DNA of 64,000 nt from Arthrobacter dokdonellae (GCF_003268655.1 NZ_CP029642.1:1922001-1986000), one strand, 5' to 3'. Numbered from the stretch's first letter, positions 31,238-40,176 are shown. Notes: generated by a model not told the origin, from the sequence alone. Program-made: numbers and translations.

Positions 31238-32134
31238 TCAACGGGAGACCCCTCGGACTGGCTTTTCCCCGGATACGCGCCAGAAATGCAGCGTGGCATA
31301 GGAGCGCCACGGTCGAAGTGGCTCGGCCATGCGGGCCAGCTCCGGCGCCTTGATGGACCGGGCCGTGCTTAGCGAGTCGCCGCGGAGCAGGCCAAAGCCG
31401 TTGCGGACGGCCGAATCCGTAGGGAGAAAGATGTCGCTGCTGCCCAGCACCCGCATGCTGACATAGCCCACGGTCCAGGGCCCGATCCCGGGAAGCGGCA
31501 GCAGCTTCTCCGCCAACGATTCGGGCGTGTCAGAAGCATCGAGGCGCAAGGATCCGTCCGCCAGCATTCCCGCGACAGCGATGATGCTGTCGATCCGGCG
31601 CTGCGGGCCGCGCAGAATCGTGCGTCCGTCTGCCGCGATCTGTGCCGGGGTGGGAAAGAACCGCTTCATGGAACCGTGCGGCAGGCGGCTGGGAGCGCTG
31701 AGTGCAACCAACTGCCGCAGCGCGGTCGTGGCCGCCGCCACGGTGATCTGCTGGCCGATCATCGCACGGATGAGGATTTCGTTCGGGTCCACGCAACCCG
31801 GCAGCCGGATTCCCGGTAGGGCTGCCACCCTCCCGGACAGCAGCGGGTCCATGCCCAGGGCCGCGTCCGCGGCTGCGGGGTCGTGGTCCAGGTTGAAAAG
31901 GTGCCGGACGTGGGCGGACAGCGTAGGGGAGTCCGCGGCGTCTTCGACCTCATGGTCCAACAGCAGCCGCCTGCCGTCCCATGCCAGCCGGAACCAACCA
32001 TGGCCTCCGGGAAGGGAGAGCGTGCGGGCATAGCTGGTTGACGTTGCTTCCTCCACCCCCGCCACGGCGCGCGCCGCCAGAAAATCGAAGATGCCCGGTT
32101 CAAAAGGCGGATGGAATGGCTCTGCTTGTCCCAT
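31238..32134 (-). CDS. DNA-3-methyladenine glycosylase II (AlkA-type)
   Basis: A 298-residue HhH-GPD DNA glycosylase. The N-terminal AlkA domain is about residues 1-100. PNEILIRAMIGQQITVAAAT (about 133-152) opens the catalytic domain, and LLPLPGIGPWTVGYVSMR (about 222-239) is the helix-hairpin-helix. FLPTDSAVRNGF carries the catalytic Asp near 250. It removes alkylated bases. ATG 32134 (MGQAEPFHPPFEPG) fits the family. It is divergent from the SRPBCC gene. A second, unrelated alkylation glycosylase (MPG type) lies 3.4 kb away. Confidence 0.9.
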   Translation of the reverse strand: MGQAEPFHPPFEPGIFDFLAARAVAGVEEATSTSYARTLSLPGGHGWFRLAWDGRRLLLDHEVEDAADSPTLSAHVRHLFNLDHDPAAADAALGMDPLLSGRVAALPGIRLPGCVDPNEILIRAMIGQQITVAAATTALRQLVALSAPSRLPHGSMKRFFPTPAQIAADGRTILRGPQRRIDSIIAVAGMLADGSLRLDASDTPESLAEKLLPLPGIGPWTVGYVSMRVLGSSDIFLPTDSAVRNGFGLLRGDSLSTARSIKAPELARMAEPLRPWRSYATLHFWRVSGEKPVRGVSR

Positions 32135-32202
32135 GGAATCATCCTGCCACGGGAGCGCGGACTGCTGTTGCCGGAACAGCACCCCTCGCCTAGTCTGGCT
32201 GC

Positions 32203-32841
32203 ATGGCCGACATTTTGGACACACTCGCAGGCATCACCCGACTCGTCAAGAACACCCAACTCAACCATCAGGACGCCACCTCGGTGGTCCTGCAACGAGA
32301 AGTCTCTTCACCGGCACATGAAGTCTGGGCCGCGTGCACTGAGGCGGAGAACATTCAACAGTGGTTCCTCCCCGTTACCGGCGACCTCAGTGTCGGGGGA
32401 CACTACGCCTTGGAAGGCAATGCGTCGGGAGAGGTCCTGGATTGCCATACCGGGCGCGGCTTTCGCGTTTCCTGGGTGATGGGCAATGGTCCGGACTCCG
32501 AGCTTGAATTCACCGTGACACCCACCAACATCGACCACGCCCTTGTGGAACTGCGGCACACGGCTACGGTGGACCCGGAAATGATGGGCACCTACGGTCC
32601 GGGGGCAGTCGGCGTGGGCTGGGATGCCGCCCTGCTCGGGCTGTACCAATACCTCCGCGGGGTGCCCACCGGTCCCGCGCACCAGCCGCCACCCGCGGTC
32701 TTGAACCCGTTCATGGCCGCCAGCAGCGAGGCTTGGGCTGACGCCGCCATTGCCAATGGCGCCTCCCCGGAGGCCGCCCGGGAATCAGCCAAGCGCACCA
32801 CCGCCTTCTACACCGGAACGGACGACGCAGGCACCCCCTGA
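32203..32841 (+). CDS. SRPBCC (AHSA1-like) domain protein
   Basis: A 212-residue protein. VVLQREVSSPAHEVWAACTE (about residues 28-47), then WFLPVTGDLSVGGHYALEGN and GFRVSWVMGNGPDSELEFTV, are typical of the START-like SRPBCC fold used to bind hydrophobic ligands or as an Hsp90-activator-like domain. The C-terminal third (SSEAWADAAIANGASPEAAR) is helical. No function can be assigned. TAGTCT at 32191-32196 lies six bases before the ATG, so a leaderless mRNA is likely. Confidence 0.87.
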   Translation: MADILDTLAGITRLVKNTQLNHQDATSVVLQREVSSPAHEVWAACTEAENIQQWFLPVTGDLSVGGHYALEGNASGEVLDCHTGRGFRVSWVMGNGPDSELEFTVTPTNIDHALVELRHTATVDPEMMGTYGPGAVGVGWDAALLGLYQYLRGVPTGPAHQPPPAVLNPFMAASSEAWADAAIANGASPEAARESAKRTTAFYTGTDDAGTP

Positions 32842-33027
32842 CGCTGTTCTGGCCGGAGGCAGTCGGTACAGATTACATACCGCTCCGGTGGTCGCGTTCC
32901 TCGAGACCCCCATACCCCGGTGGCTGAGCCTGACCGGATTCTGAACCTTGCTCGTCGTTGGGCCCGTTGGTGTTGCGTGTCGGTGGTGGTTGGGCCTGTG
33001 GTGCCCTTGGGGGTTGAGGGTTTGGGT
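32842..33027. other. Spacer with degraded intergenic repeat
   Basis: There is no gene. TCGAGACCCCC near 32899-32909 and CCGGTGGCTGAGCCTG near 32918-32933 look like worn copies of the GGTCGAGCC/GTCGAGACC element also seen between argJ and argB. Confidence 0.4.
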
Positions 33028-35328
33028 TTAGTGTTCGGGGAGGGTGAGGCCGTGGTGGTAGGGGTTGCGGAGGTCGCGGCGGTTGGGGTCGGTGCCGTGG
33101 GTGGGGGTGTAGTGGGGGATGCCGTTGAGGAGGCGGACGCTCCAGTGGCCTTGGTGGATCAGGGTGTGGTGGTATTCGCAGGCCAGGGCGCCGTTTTCGA
33201 TGCTGGTTTCCCCGCCGTCCTGCCAGGGGATGATGTGGTGTGCGTCGCACCAGCGGGCGGGGCGGGTGCAGTGGGGGAAGGTGCAGCCGATGTCGCGGGC
33301 GATGAGGAGTTTGCGTTGGGTGTGGGTGAAGAGGCGTTGGGTGCGTCCGACGTTGAGGATTTTTTGGCCGTCGCCGAGGATCATGGTGGTGACGTCGGCG
33401 TCGCAGAGTTTGGTGTCGAAGAGGGAGAGGTTGCTGGGTCCGGTGTAGGGCAGGAAGGCGATGCCGCCGCCTTTGCCTTGGGTGCGGCTGGCTTGGAGGT
33501 CGGCTTCGGTGGTGGAGATGATCAGTTGGGGTTTCATGCCGCCGTTGAGGGGCAGCAGTTCGGTGCGGGCGGCGAGGTGGAGGCAGTCGATCATGCCGTC
33601 GAGGAGTTTTTGGGCGTGGGTGCGTTTGTCGGCCACGGCGGGGTCGGTGTTGGTCGGGTCGATGGGGTCCAGTCCGGGCAGGTCGATGTCGGAGCCGGGT
33701 TCGGGGATCTGGATTCCGTGGACCAGGTGTGGCCAGGGCGGTTCGGTCCCGGATCTGTCGGGGGCGCCGCGCTCGGTGGGGTCAAGGCCGGGAGTGGCCC
33801 AAAACTGTGCCCCGCCCTCACTTCCGACATCGTCAGGGCTGCTGCCGCCAGCGGTGATGGTGGGCGTGTCGGTGCCGTGGGTCGTGGTGGCTGCGGGTTG
33901 GGGTTGCCAGCCGAGTCCTGCCGGCGGGGGTGATGCCGGGAAGATGAACCTGATGCCGGCGTCTTTGCCGTCGCTCGTGGCCGTGCCGCCCGTGGCGGCG
34001 CCGTCCGTGGCCGTGCCGTCCGTGGCGGCGCCGTCCTGGGCGGCGCCGATGTTGCCGGGGACGGTTCCTCCGGTGTCGCCATCGGTGGTGGCGGGTTGGG
34101 CCCAGTCCGGGGCCGGGCCTTGGGGTGGCGGCCAGGAGTTGTCCGCGGCGGCGCCGGGGGCGGGGCTTGCCGGGGCTGGTGGCTGGGCTCGTCCCGGCGG
34201 TTGGGCTGGTTCGGACGGTTGGGCTGGTTCGGACGGCTGGGCTCGTCCGGACGGTGGGGCTGGTGGCGGTGTCGGGGTGGCGAGTGTGGGCGCGTTTCCG
34301 GTGGCGGTGGCTGCGTGGAGGAGGTCCATGAGGTTCATTTGGCCCGGCAGTATGTCGCTGGAGCCGGAGCCGGAGCCGTTGTCATGGTTGTTGCCGCCGT
34401 CACCGTTGTCATGGTTGTTGGGGTTGATGGTGTTGATGTCTTTGTGGGGGGCGGGGTTGGTGGAGTGGCCGATGTAGGCCATGATGCTTTCGTATTGGGC
34501 GATGGTGGCGTGGCCGGTGATTTTGATCAGGCCGCGGTAGGCGCGGTGGAAGCGGATGCCTTGTTTGGCGATCAGTTCGCCCTCGGTGGGTTTGTCGCCG
34601 TCGGGGTCGATGATGTTGATGGCGCGGGTGCCGATGCGGCGCAGGAAGTCCGGGTTTTGGGTTTGGGCGTGTGTGGTCATGGTGGTTTCGAGCTCGCGGG
34701 CTTTTTCGGCGGTGGTGCGTCCGGCGTGGGCGAGGTGGGCGGCGTCGGCGGTGTAGTGGGAGGCGGTCAGGGCTTGTTCGGCGGTGGTGGTGCCGGTAAA
34801 GAACGCGGTGGCCAGGACGGGCTGGTCGCAGGGGGTGGTGACGGTGGTGAGGGGGTCCGTGGCGGGCAGGAAGTGCTGGGCGAGGTTGAGGCGGCGGCCG
34901 GCTTCGGCGCGGCTGAGGAGCAGGGCGTCGGTGAGGACGTCGGCGGGGGATTTGTGTCCCTCCCGCAGGTAGCGGCCCTCGTGGGTGCGGGTGGCGATGG
35001 TCCCGGCGGCCTGGACCTGCAGGGCCTGGACGTACCGGCTGAGCTGTTCAACGGTCCGGCCCCAGGCGATCAGTTCGGCATCGCCGAGGGACTCCAGGCT
35101 CACGCCCAGCGGGGCCGGGACCACCGGATCACTGGGAGCACCGGAACCGCCGGCGGCAGTGGCTGCCGCCGATCCAGAAGCCGCGGCGGTGGATGCGGCG
35201 GTGGATGCGGCGGTGGCGGCTGCCGTCAGGGACGCGGCAAGGGTGATCAGCTGGTGGATGTGTCCACCAGCGGTCCCTGTCCCTGTCGGGGTGCCGGTCT
35301 GTCCCGGCACCCTTGCCGTTGCTTCCAT
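33028..35328 (-). CDS. DUF222 / HNH endonuclease (13E12 repeat family)
   Basis: A 766-residue protein. The DUF222 region spans about residues 50-340 (GRTVEQLSRYVQALQVQAAG; LTDALLLSRAEAGRRLNLAQ; RIGTRAINIIDPDGDKPTEG). A long low-complexity linker of about 220 residues follows, with SEPAQPSEPAQPPGRAQPP and TDGTATDGAATGGTATSDG repeats. The C-terminal HNH nuclease domain (CTFPHCTRPARWCDAHHIIP; DGGETSIENGALACEYHH) has the conserved His-Asn-His and paired Cys. These proteins occur in many copies per actinobacterial genome; their role is unknown and a mobile origin is suspected. TAGTGT at 35336-35341 is seven bases before ATG 35328. An upstream ATG at 35358 is less likely. Confidence 0.9.
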   Translation of the reverse strand: MEATARVPGQTGTPTGTGTAGGHIHQLITLAASLTAAATAASTAASTAAASGSAAATAAGGSGAPSDPVVPAPLGVSLESLGDAELIAWGRTVEQLSRYVQALQVQAAGTIATRTHEGRYLREGHKSPADVLTDALLLSRAEAGRRLNLAQHFLPATDPLTTVTTPCDQPVLATAFFTGTTTAEQALTASHYTADAAHLAHAGRTTAEKARELETTMTTHAQTQNPDFLRRIGTRAINIIDPDGDKPTEGELIAKQGIRFHRAYRGLIKITGHATIAQYESIMAYIGHSTNPAPHKDINTINPNNHDNGDGGNNHDNGSGSGSSDILPGQMNLMDLLHAATATGNAPTLATPTPPPAPPSGRAQPSEPAQPSEPAQPPGRAQPPAPASPAPGAAADNSWPPPQGPAPDWAQPATTDGDTGGTVPGNIGAAQDGAATDGTATDGAATGGTATSDGKDAGIRFIFPASPPPAGLGWQPQPAATTTHGTDTPTITAGGSSPDDVGSEGGAQFWATPGLDPTERGAPDRSGTEPPWPHLVHGIQIPEPGSDIDLPGLDPIDPTNTDPAVADKRTHAQKLLDGMIDCLHLAARTELLPLNGGMKPQLIISTTEADLQASRTQGKGGGIAFLPYTGPSNLSLFDTKLCDADVTTMILGDGQKILNVGRTQRLFTHTQRKLLIARDIGCTFPHCTRPARWCDAHHIIPWQDGGETSIENGALACEYHHTLIHQGHWSVRLLNGIPHYTPTHGTDPNRRDLRNPYHHGLTLPEH

Positions 35329-35516
35329 ACGCACAACACTACCGACGGGCACCGACATTATCAGAAAACATATTCGGGATGTGGAGAACTTCTAGAACAA
35401 GACATTCTGTGGAGGCGACAACGCGAAAACAGGGCCACGGACCATCCACACGGCGCGCTTGACCACGGCAGCCGGCCGGCTCGAATGTGCGTCTGGCCTC
35501 CTGCTAACGTGGAATC

Positions 35517-36185
35517 ATGGTCCCCCCTGCCGACATCCTTGAACTGCTGCAGCGTCCGGCTACAGAGGTCGCGCCCTACCTTTTGGGCGCACTGGTGAGG
35601 CACGAGACTCCTGAAGGGCCCGTCGTCGTACGTTTGACGGAGGTCGAAGCGTACTTGGGCCCGGCCAATTCCCCTGACCCGGACCCCGGGGCGCACAGCT
35701 ACCGCGGACAGACGAACCGCAACGCCGTCATGTTCGGGCCGCCGGGTCATCTGTATGTCTATTTCACGTACGGCATGCACTATTGCGCGAACCTTGTGTG
35801 CCGCCCGGTTGGAACATCGTCGGGGTGCCTGATGAGAGCCGGCGAGATTGTGGAGGGACTGGAACTGGCCCGATCCCGCCGTCCCACCGCCAAGCGCGAT
35901 TACGAGCTCGCGCAAGGACCTGCCAGGCTGACCAAGGCCATGGGCATCAGCGCCGTACACAACGGGCTTCCCGCGCTGGGAGGCGAGGTCACCGTCACGC
36001 TGCCTGCCGAGCCGTCGACGCGCGTCATGACGGGCCCGCGGGTTGGTATCAGCGGCCCGGGGGGAACGGTCGACTACCCCTGGCGCTTTTGGATTGACGG
36101 CGACCCCACCGTGTCCAGGTTCAAGCCCGGAGTGGTCCGCACTCCTCGCCGGTCCGCGTTAATCGTTCCGAGTCGTGGCGCTTAA
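35517..36185 (+). CDS. DNA-3-methyladenine glycosylase (MPG/AAG type)
   Basis: A 222-residue protein of the Pfam Pur_DNA_glyco family. RLTEVEAYLGPANSPDPDPG (about residues 39-58) contains the catalytic Glu. GAHSYRGQTNRNAVMFGPPG is followed by HLYVYFTYGMHYCANLVC (to about 95), and AQGPARLTKAMGI (about 133-145) is the last signature. It excises 3-methyladenine and other damaged purines without lyase activity. It corresponds in position to mpg (Rv1688) of M. tuberculosis, upstream of tyrS. TAACGT at 35505-35510 is six bases before the ATG (leaderless type). Confidence 0.92.
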   Translation: MVPPADILELLQRPATEVAPYLLGALVRHETPEGPVVVRLTEVEAYLGPANSPDPDPGAHSYRGQTNRNAVMFGPPGHLYVYFTYGMHYCANLVCRPVGTSSGCLMRAGEIVEGLELARSRRPTAKRDYELAQGPARLTKAMGISAVHNGLPALGGEVTVTLPAEPSTRVMTGPRVGISGPGGTVDYPWRFWIDGDPTVSRFKPGVVRTPRRSALIVPSRGA

Positions 36186-36386
36186 CCAGGTTCAGTTCCC
36201 ACCGGCACACGTGTGTTAAATCTCGACGCCGTCCTTGCCACGGGTGGCACGCTCGGTGCCGCGGCGGCGCTGCTGGAGCGCGCGGGCGCGGTGGTTGCCG
36301 GCGCCGGCGTCGTTCTGGAAATTGAGGCATTAGCGGGCAGGACCAATCTTCCCGGCCGCGATGTTTTGTCCCTGCTGCACGTGTAG
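36186..36386 (+). pseudogene. Adenine phosphoribosyltransferase (apt) C-terminal remnant
   Basis: Directly after the MPG stop the frame reads PGSVPTGTRVLNLDAVLATG, then GTLGAAAALLERAGAVVAG, ending LAGRTNLPGRDVLSLLHV and TAG at 36384. The segment TRVLxxDxVLATGGTLGAA is the PRPP-binding loop of Apt; here the second Asp of the usual DD pair is Ala. There is no start codon and the N-terminal two thirds are missing. So this is a relic, not a working gene, unless it is translated as a fusion by stop read-through, for which there is no sign. Confidence 0.72.
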
Positions 36387-36400
36387 TCGGTGCCGCCAGC

Positions 36401-36424
36401 GCTGCACGTTCCCGCACGTGCAGC
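36401..36424. repeat. Perfect 9-bp inverted repeat upstream of the HelD-like gene
   Basis: GCTGCACGT (36401-36409) and ACGTGCAGC (36416-36424) flank TCCCGC. A third CTGCACGTG lies just upstream at 36384 inside the apt remnant. It could be an operator or weak terminator; there is no T tract. Confidence 0.5.
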
Positions 36425-36498
36425 AATGTAAGGGGTGAGGCGGCCAGTACGCATGACACCCACCTGCCAACGCGCGTACCCCTTGCCGCGCTGGCGGG

Positions 36499-36506
36499 TA
36501 TAGAAT
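36499..36506 (+). promoter_or_regulatory. Putative -10 box of the HelD-like gene
   Basis: TATAGAAT lies 50 bases before ATG 36557, giving a leader of about 45 bases that includes CAGGAG. No 19-bp rifamycin-associated element (GGGGCTTGC...) was seen in the 170 bases upstream. Confidence 0.4.
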
Positions 36507-36556
36507 TGACGGTCCGCCTTTTGGACGACCGCCTTCGGTACACAGGAGCCTTTTAC

Positions 36557-38797
36557 ATGTATGACGCCGAGCTGGCCCATGAACGTTTCTACGTTGATGG
36601 CCTCTACGCCCGACTGGACGAACTTCGCGCAGAAAAGATCGAACAGCTCAGTGAAGTCCGCCGCACCAAGTCGATGGGCACGCACCAAAACCGTTCCGAG
36701 CGAGATGCCTTTGCCGCGCTGTATGAGACGCGGCTGGCCCAGCTGAACGCCGTTGACGACAAGCTCGTCTTTGGACGCTTGGACCTGGACAACGGCGAGC
36801 AGCGCTACATCGGACGAATCGGCCTCTCCACCGAGGACCTGCGCCAGCTGATGGTTGACTGGCGGGCGCCGGAGGCCGGCACGTTTTACCAGGCCACCGC
36901 CTTTGAGCGGCTGGGAGTGCGCCGGCGCCGTCATCTGATCCTGAAGGGTCGCAACGTCAAGGCCATTGAAGATGAAGTCCTGGACCACACCATGCTCGTG
37001 GAAGGCGAACACTTGCAGGGGGAGGGCGCGCTACTCGCGGCACTGAACTCCAAGCGGACTGGCCGCATGAGCGACATCGTGGGTACCATCCAGTCCGAAC
37101 AGGACCGCATCATCCGTTCGCCCCTGAGCGGGGCACTCGTTGTGCAGGGAGGGCCCGGAACCGGGAAGACCGCCGTGGCCCTTCACCGTGCCGCCTACCT
37201 GCTGTACACGCACCGCGAGCGGCTGGCCTCCGCCGGGGTGCTTCTGGTGGGCCCCTCCAGCGCGTTCATGAAGTACATCGAACGGGTCCTACCCTCTCTT
37301 GGCGAGACCGGCGTTGTCATGGCAAGCGTCGGCCACCTGCTGCCCGGCATCAGCGCCACCGCCGTCGAATCCCCGGAGGTGGCACGCCTCAAGGGCCGCA
37401 TCGACATGGCCCGAGTCATCGCCAACGCCGTTGCCAACCGCCAGCGGCTCCCGCGAGGCGATGCCAGGCTCGACGTCGAAGGCACCCGCCTGGTGCTGAC
37501 CGCCCGCCAAGTGCGCCGGGCCAGGGACAAGGCGCGCGCCACGGGCAAGCCGCACAACGAGGCCCGCCTGACGTTTGTGAAGATCCTGTTGCGCGAGCTG
37601 ACAGATCAACTGCGCGAGCACATCGAAGCCAGCGGCACGGGCAACACCGCTGACCGTTCCTACCTGGCCGAGGACGTCCGTTCCTCCCGGGACGTGCGCA
37701 TCATGCTCAACCTTTGCTGGATGCCCATGGGCGCGCAAAAGCTGGTCCGTGAGCTGTTCAGCAAGCCGGAGATTCTGCGCGCCGTGGCACCCGGATTCAC
37801 GGACGCGGAACGCGAGCTGCTCCTGCGCCCTGAGGATGCGCCGTGGACGGAGTCGGACGTGCCGCTGCTGGATGAGGCAGCCGAACTCCTGGGAGAGCTT
37901 GACATCACAGGTGGCCGTGCAGGGGCCGCACACGACGCCCAGCGCCGGCGCGACCTCGCCAACGCCGAAAAGGCCATCGCCAACATGGACCAGCAGCTGG
38001 AGGACTCCGGCGTGAACGGCATGCTCACCGCCGAACAGCTGGCCGATTACAACGTGGTCGACGGCGAACACCTGAGCAATGCCGACAGGGCGCTGACCGA
38101 CAGGACCTGGGCCTATGGCCACGTGGTGGTCGACGAGGCGCAGGAGCTCTCTCCCATGCAGTGGCGACTGTTGGTGCGCCGCTGTCCCGTGAAATCGTTC
38201 ACGATCGTGGGTGACATCGCCCAGACCAGTTCCGCGGCCGGCGCCGACTCGTGGCGCCAGGCCCTTTCACCCTTCATGGGGGAGCGGTGGTCCATGGAGG
38301 AGCTGACCGTCAACTACCGCACGCCGGCGCAGATCGCCGAGTCCGCCGTGCGCATGGCCAATGCGGCCGGCCAGGTGGTCTCCGCCCCCAAGGCCGTGCG
38401 CGACGGCGAATGGGAACCGATTGTTGACCACGTTGCCGCAGGTGCCTTGATCGAGCGGGTGGTGGCGGTCATGGACGAAGAGACAGCGGCAGTGGACGGC
38501 GGGCTTGTGGCAGTCATTGCCCCGCGCGGCATGGTCGCTGAAACGGCCGCCGCCCTGCGTGCCGTCTACGGCCACAGGGTGGGCCACGGTGCGGGCTCCG
38601 TCGAGCAGGACATCGTGGTGATCGATCCGCACGAGGCCAAGGGCCTTGAGTTTGACGGGGTGGTCATTGTGGAACCGGCGGCCTTGCTGGCCGGCGCAGG
38701 CGGACGCGTCGGCGACCTTTACGTTGCCATGACCCGCCCCACCCAGCGACTGCGCTTGATAGCCGCCGAGCCGCTGCCGGAGGGAATCGAAGCGTAA
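36557..38797 (+). CDS. HelD/HelR-type RNA polymerase-recycling ATPase (UvrD-like fold)
   Basis: A 746-residue superfamily 1 ATPase. The N-terminal coiled-coil arm (about residues 1-75: RFYVDGLYARLDELRAEKIE) is what HelD inserts into RNA polymerase. YIGRIGLSTEDLRQLMVDWR precedes Walker A GGPGTGKTAVALHRAA (about 197-212). Walker B is VVVDEAQELSPMQWRLLVRR (about 523-542). IVGDIAQTSSAAG and the C-terminal DPHEAKGLEFDGVV, YVAMTRPTQRL complete helicase motifs. Family members release stalled RNA polymerase from DNA; actinobacterial HelR forms also displace rifamycins. ATG 36557 with CAGGAG was preferred to the GTG at 36506. It is not an orthologue of UvrD proper, which is longer in the helicase domains. 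Confidence 0.87.
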   Translation: MYDAELAHERFYVDGLYARLDELRAEKIEQLSEVRRTKSMGTHQNRSERDAFAALYETRLAQLNAVDDKLVFGRLDLDNGEQRYIGRIGLSTEDLRQLMVDWRAPEAGTFYQATAFERLGVRRRRHLILKGRNVKAIEDEVLDHTMLVEGEHLQGEGALLAALNSKRTGRMSDIVGTIQSEQDRIIRSPLSGALVVQGGPGTGKTAVALHRAAYLLYTHRERLASAGVLLVGPSSAFMKYIERVLPSLGETGVVMASVGHLLPGISATAVESPEVARLKGRIDMARVIANAVANRQRLPRGDARLDVEGTRLVLTARQVRRARDKARATGKPHNEARLTFVKILLRELTDQLREHIEASGTGNTADRSYLAEDVRSSRDVRIMLNLCWMPMGAQKLVRELFSKPEILRAVAPGFTDAERELLLRPEDAPWTESDVPLLDEAAELLGELDITGGRAGAAHDAQRRRDLANAEKAIANMDQQLEDSGVNGMLTAEQLADYNVVDGEHLSNADRALTDRTWAYGHVVVDEAQELSPMQWRLLVRRCPVKSFTIVGDIAQTSSAAGADSWRQALSPFMGERWSMEELTVNYRTPAQIAESAVRMANAAGQVVSAPKAVRDGEWEPIVDHVAAGALIERVVAVMDEETAAVDGGLVAVIAPRGMVAETAAALRAVYGHRVGHGAGSVEQDIVVIDPHEAKGLEFDGVVIVEPAALLAGAGGRVGDLYVAMTRPTQRLRLIAAEPLPEGIEA

Positions 38798-38837
38798 GGG
38801 TCGGGCGCGCGAGGCGGGAGAACCGGCGTCGTGCTGG

Positions 38838-38843
38838 TAATTT
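38838..38843 (+). promoter_or_regulatory. -10 box for leaderless tyrS
   Basis: TAATTT lies six bases before GTG 38850. No T-box leader is present between the HelD-like gene and tyrS (52 bases). Confidence 0.45.
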
Positions 38844-38849
38844 TGTGGT

Positions 38850-40160
38850 GTGTCTTTGCAAACTGAACTCCGCGCCCCCGAGAACGACCCCAGCTTCGCC
38901 AACGTCTGGCAGGAGCTTAAGTGGCGCGGCCTGGTCCAGGTCTCCACCGACGAGGCCGCGCTCGAAGAACTGCTGGCCGGCGAGCCCATCACGTACTACT
39001 GCGGCTTTGACCCCACTGCCCCCAGCCTGCACCTGGGCAACTTGGTGCAGCTGCTGACCATGCGGCGCATGCAGTTGGCCGGACACCAGCCGCTGGGCCT
39101 GGTGGGCGGCTCCACGGGCCTGGTCGGGGATCCGCGTCCGACGGCAGAGCGCACCATGAACTCAAAGGAAACGGTGTCCGAGTGGGTCGGCTACCTGCAG
39201 GGCCAGGTGCAGCGCTTCCTGTCCTTTGAGGGGGAAAACGCTGCCCGCATGGTCAACAACCTGGACTGGACCGCGCCCATGAGCGCCATCGATTTCCTCC
39301 GCGACATTGGCAAGTACTTCCGGGTCGGCACCATGATCAAGAAAGACATTGTTGCCTCCCGCCTGAACTCGGACGAGGGCATCAGCTACGCCGAATTCAG
39401 CTACCAGATACTCCAGGGCATGGACTACCTTGAGCTGTACCGCCAGTATGGTTGTGTGCTACAGCAGGGCGGATCCGACCAGTGGGGCAACCTTACGAGC
39501 GGTACCGACCTGATCCGCAAGGTCGAGGGCGCCTCCGTGCACGCGCTGGGGACACCGCTGATCACCAATTCCGACGGCACCAAGTTCGGCAAGAGCGAAG
39601 GCAACGCCATCTGGCTCGACGCCGCCATGTGCAGCCCGTTTGACATGTACCAGTTCTGGCTCAACACGGCCGACGCCGACGTGGCCGACCGACTGAAGGT
39701 GTTCACCTTCCTCTCGCGGGAGGAAATCGCCGCACTCGAGGTTTCCGTTGCCAAGAGGCCACACCTCCGCGAGGCCCAGCGCACGCTCGCTTTTCAGGTC
39801 ACATCCCTCGTGCACGGGGTGGATGCGACGTCGAAGGTCATTGCCGCCTCGGCGGCGCTGTTCGGCCAAGGCAACCTCGATGAGCTGGACGAGGAAACCC
39901 TTGCCTCTGCAACCCGCGAATTGCCGCGTTCATCCGCGCCGGCCGAAGGGCTTTCCATCGTTGACCTGCTGGTGGTGTCCGGCCTTTCCAATAGCAACTC
40001 GGCAGCGCGCCGTACAGTGGGGGAGGGCGGTGCATATGTCAACAATTCCAAGATCACCGACCCGGACGCTGTTCTTGGCGCCGCAGATGCGCTGCATGGC
40101 AAGTACCTGTTGATGCGTCGCGGAAAGCGCACGCTTTCCATGGTGGAGCTCGCCGGCTGA
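38850..40160 (+). CDS. tyrS: Tyrosyl-tRNA synthetase
   Basis: A 436-residue class I synthetase of the bacterial TyrRS type. YYCGFDPTAPSLHLGNLVQL (about residues 49-68) holds the HIGH-like HLGN. GSDQWGNLTSGTDLIRK (about 211-227) and SDGTKFGKSEGNAIWLD (about 238-254) contain the KMSKS-like KFGKS. A C-terminal S4-like domain (about 365-435: LLVVSGLSNSNSAARRTVGE) binds tRNA. GTG 38850 was chosen because MSLQTELRAPENDPSFANVW fits. It is followed 17 bases later by the start of the duplicated rRNA block. Confidence 0.97.
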   Translation: MSLQTELRAPENDPSFANVWQELKWRGLVQVSTDEAALEELLAGEPITYYCGFDPTAPSLHLGNLVQLLTMRRMQLAGHQPLGLVGGSTGLVGDPRPTAERTMNSKETVSEWVGYLQGQVQRFLSFEGENAARMVNNLDWTAPMSAIDFLRDIGKYFRVGTMIKKDIVASRLNSDEGISYAEFSYQILQGMDYLELYRQYGCVLQQGGSDQWGNLTSGTDLIRKVEGASVHALGTPLITNSDGTKFGKSEGNAIWLDAAMCSPFDMYQFWLNTADADVADRLKVFTFLSREEIAALEVSVAKRPHLREAQRTLAFQVTSLVHGVDATSKVIAASAALFGQGNLDELDEETLASATRELPRSSAPAEGLSIVDLLVVSGLSNSNSAARRTVGEGGAYVNNSKITDPDAVLGAADALHGKYLLMRRGKRTLSMVELAG

Positions 40161-40176
40161 GGTATCCGGTGGTCTA

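Noticed and set aside
36387..36556. Rifamycin-associated element upstream of the HelD-like gene
   Set aside because: The known 19-bp palindrome is not present; the palindrome seen has a different sequence.
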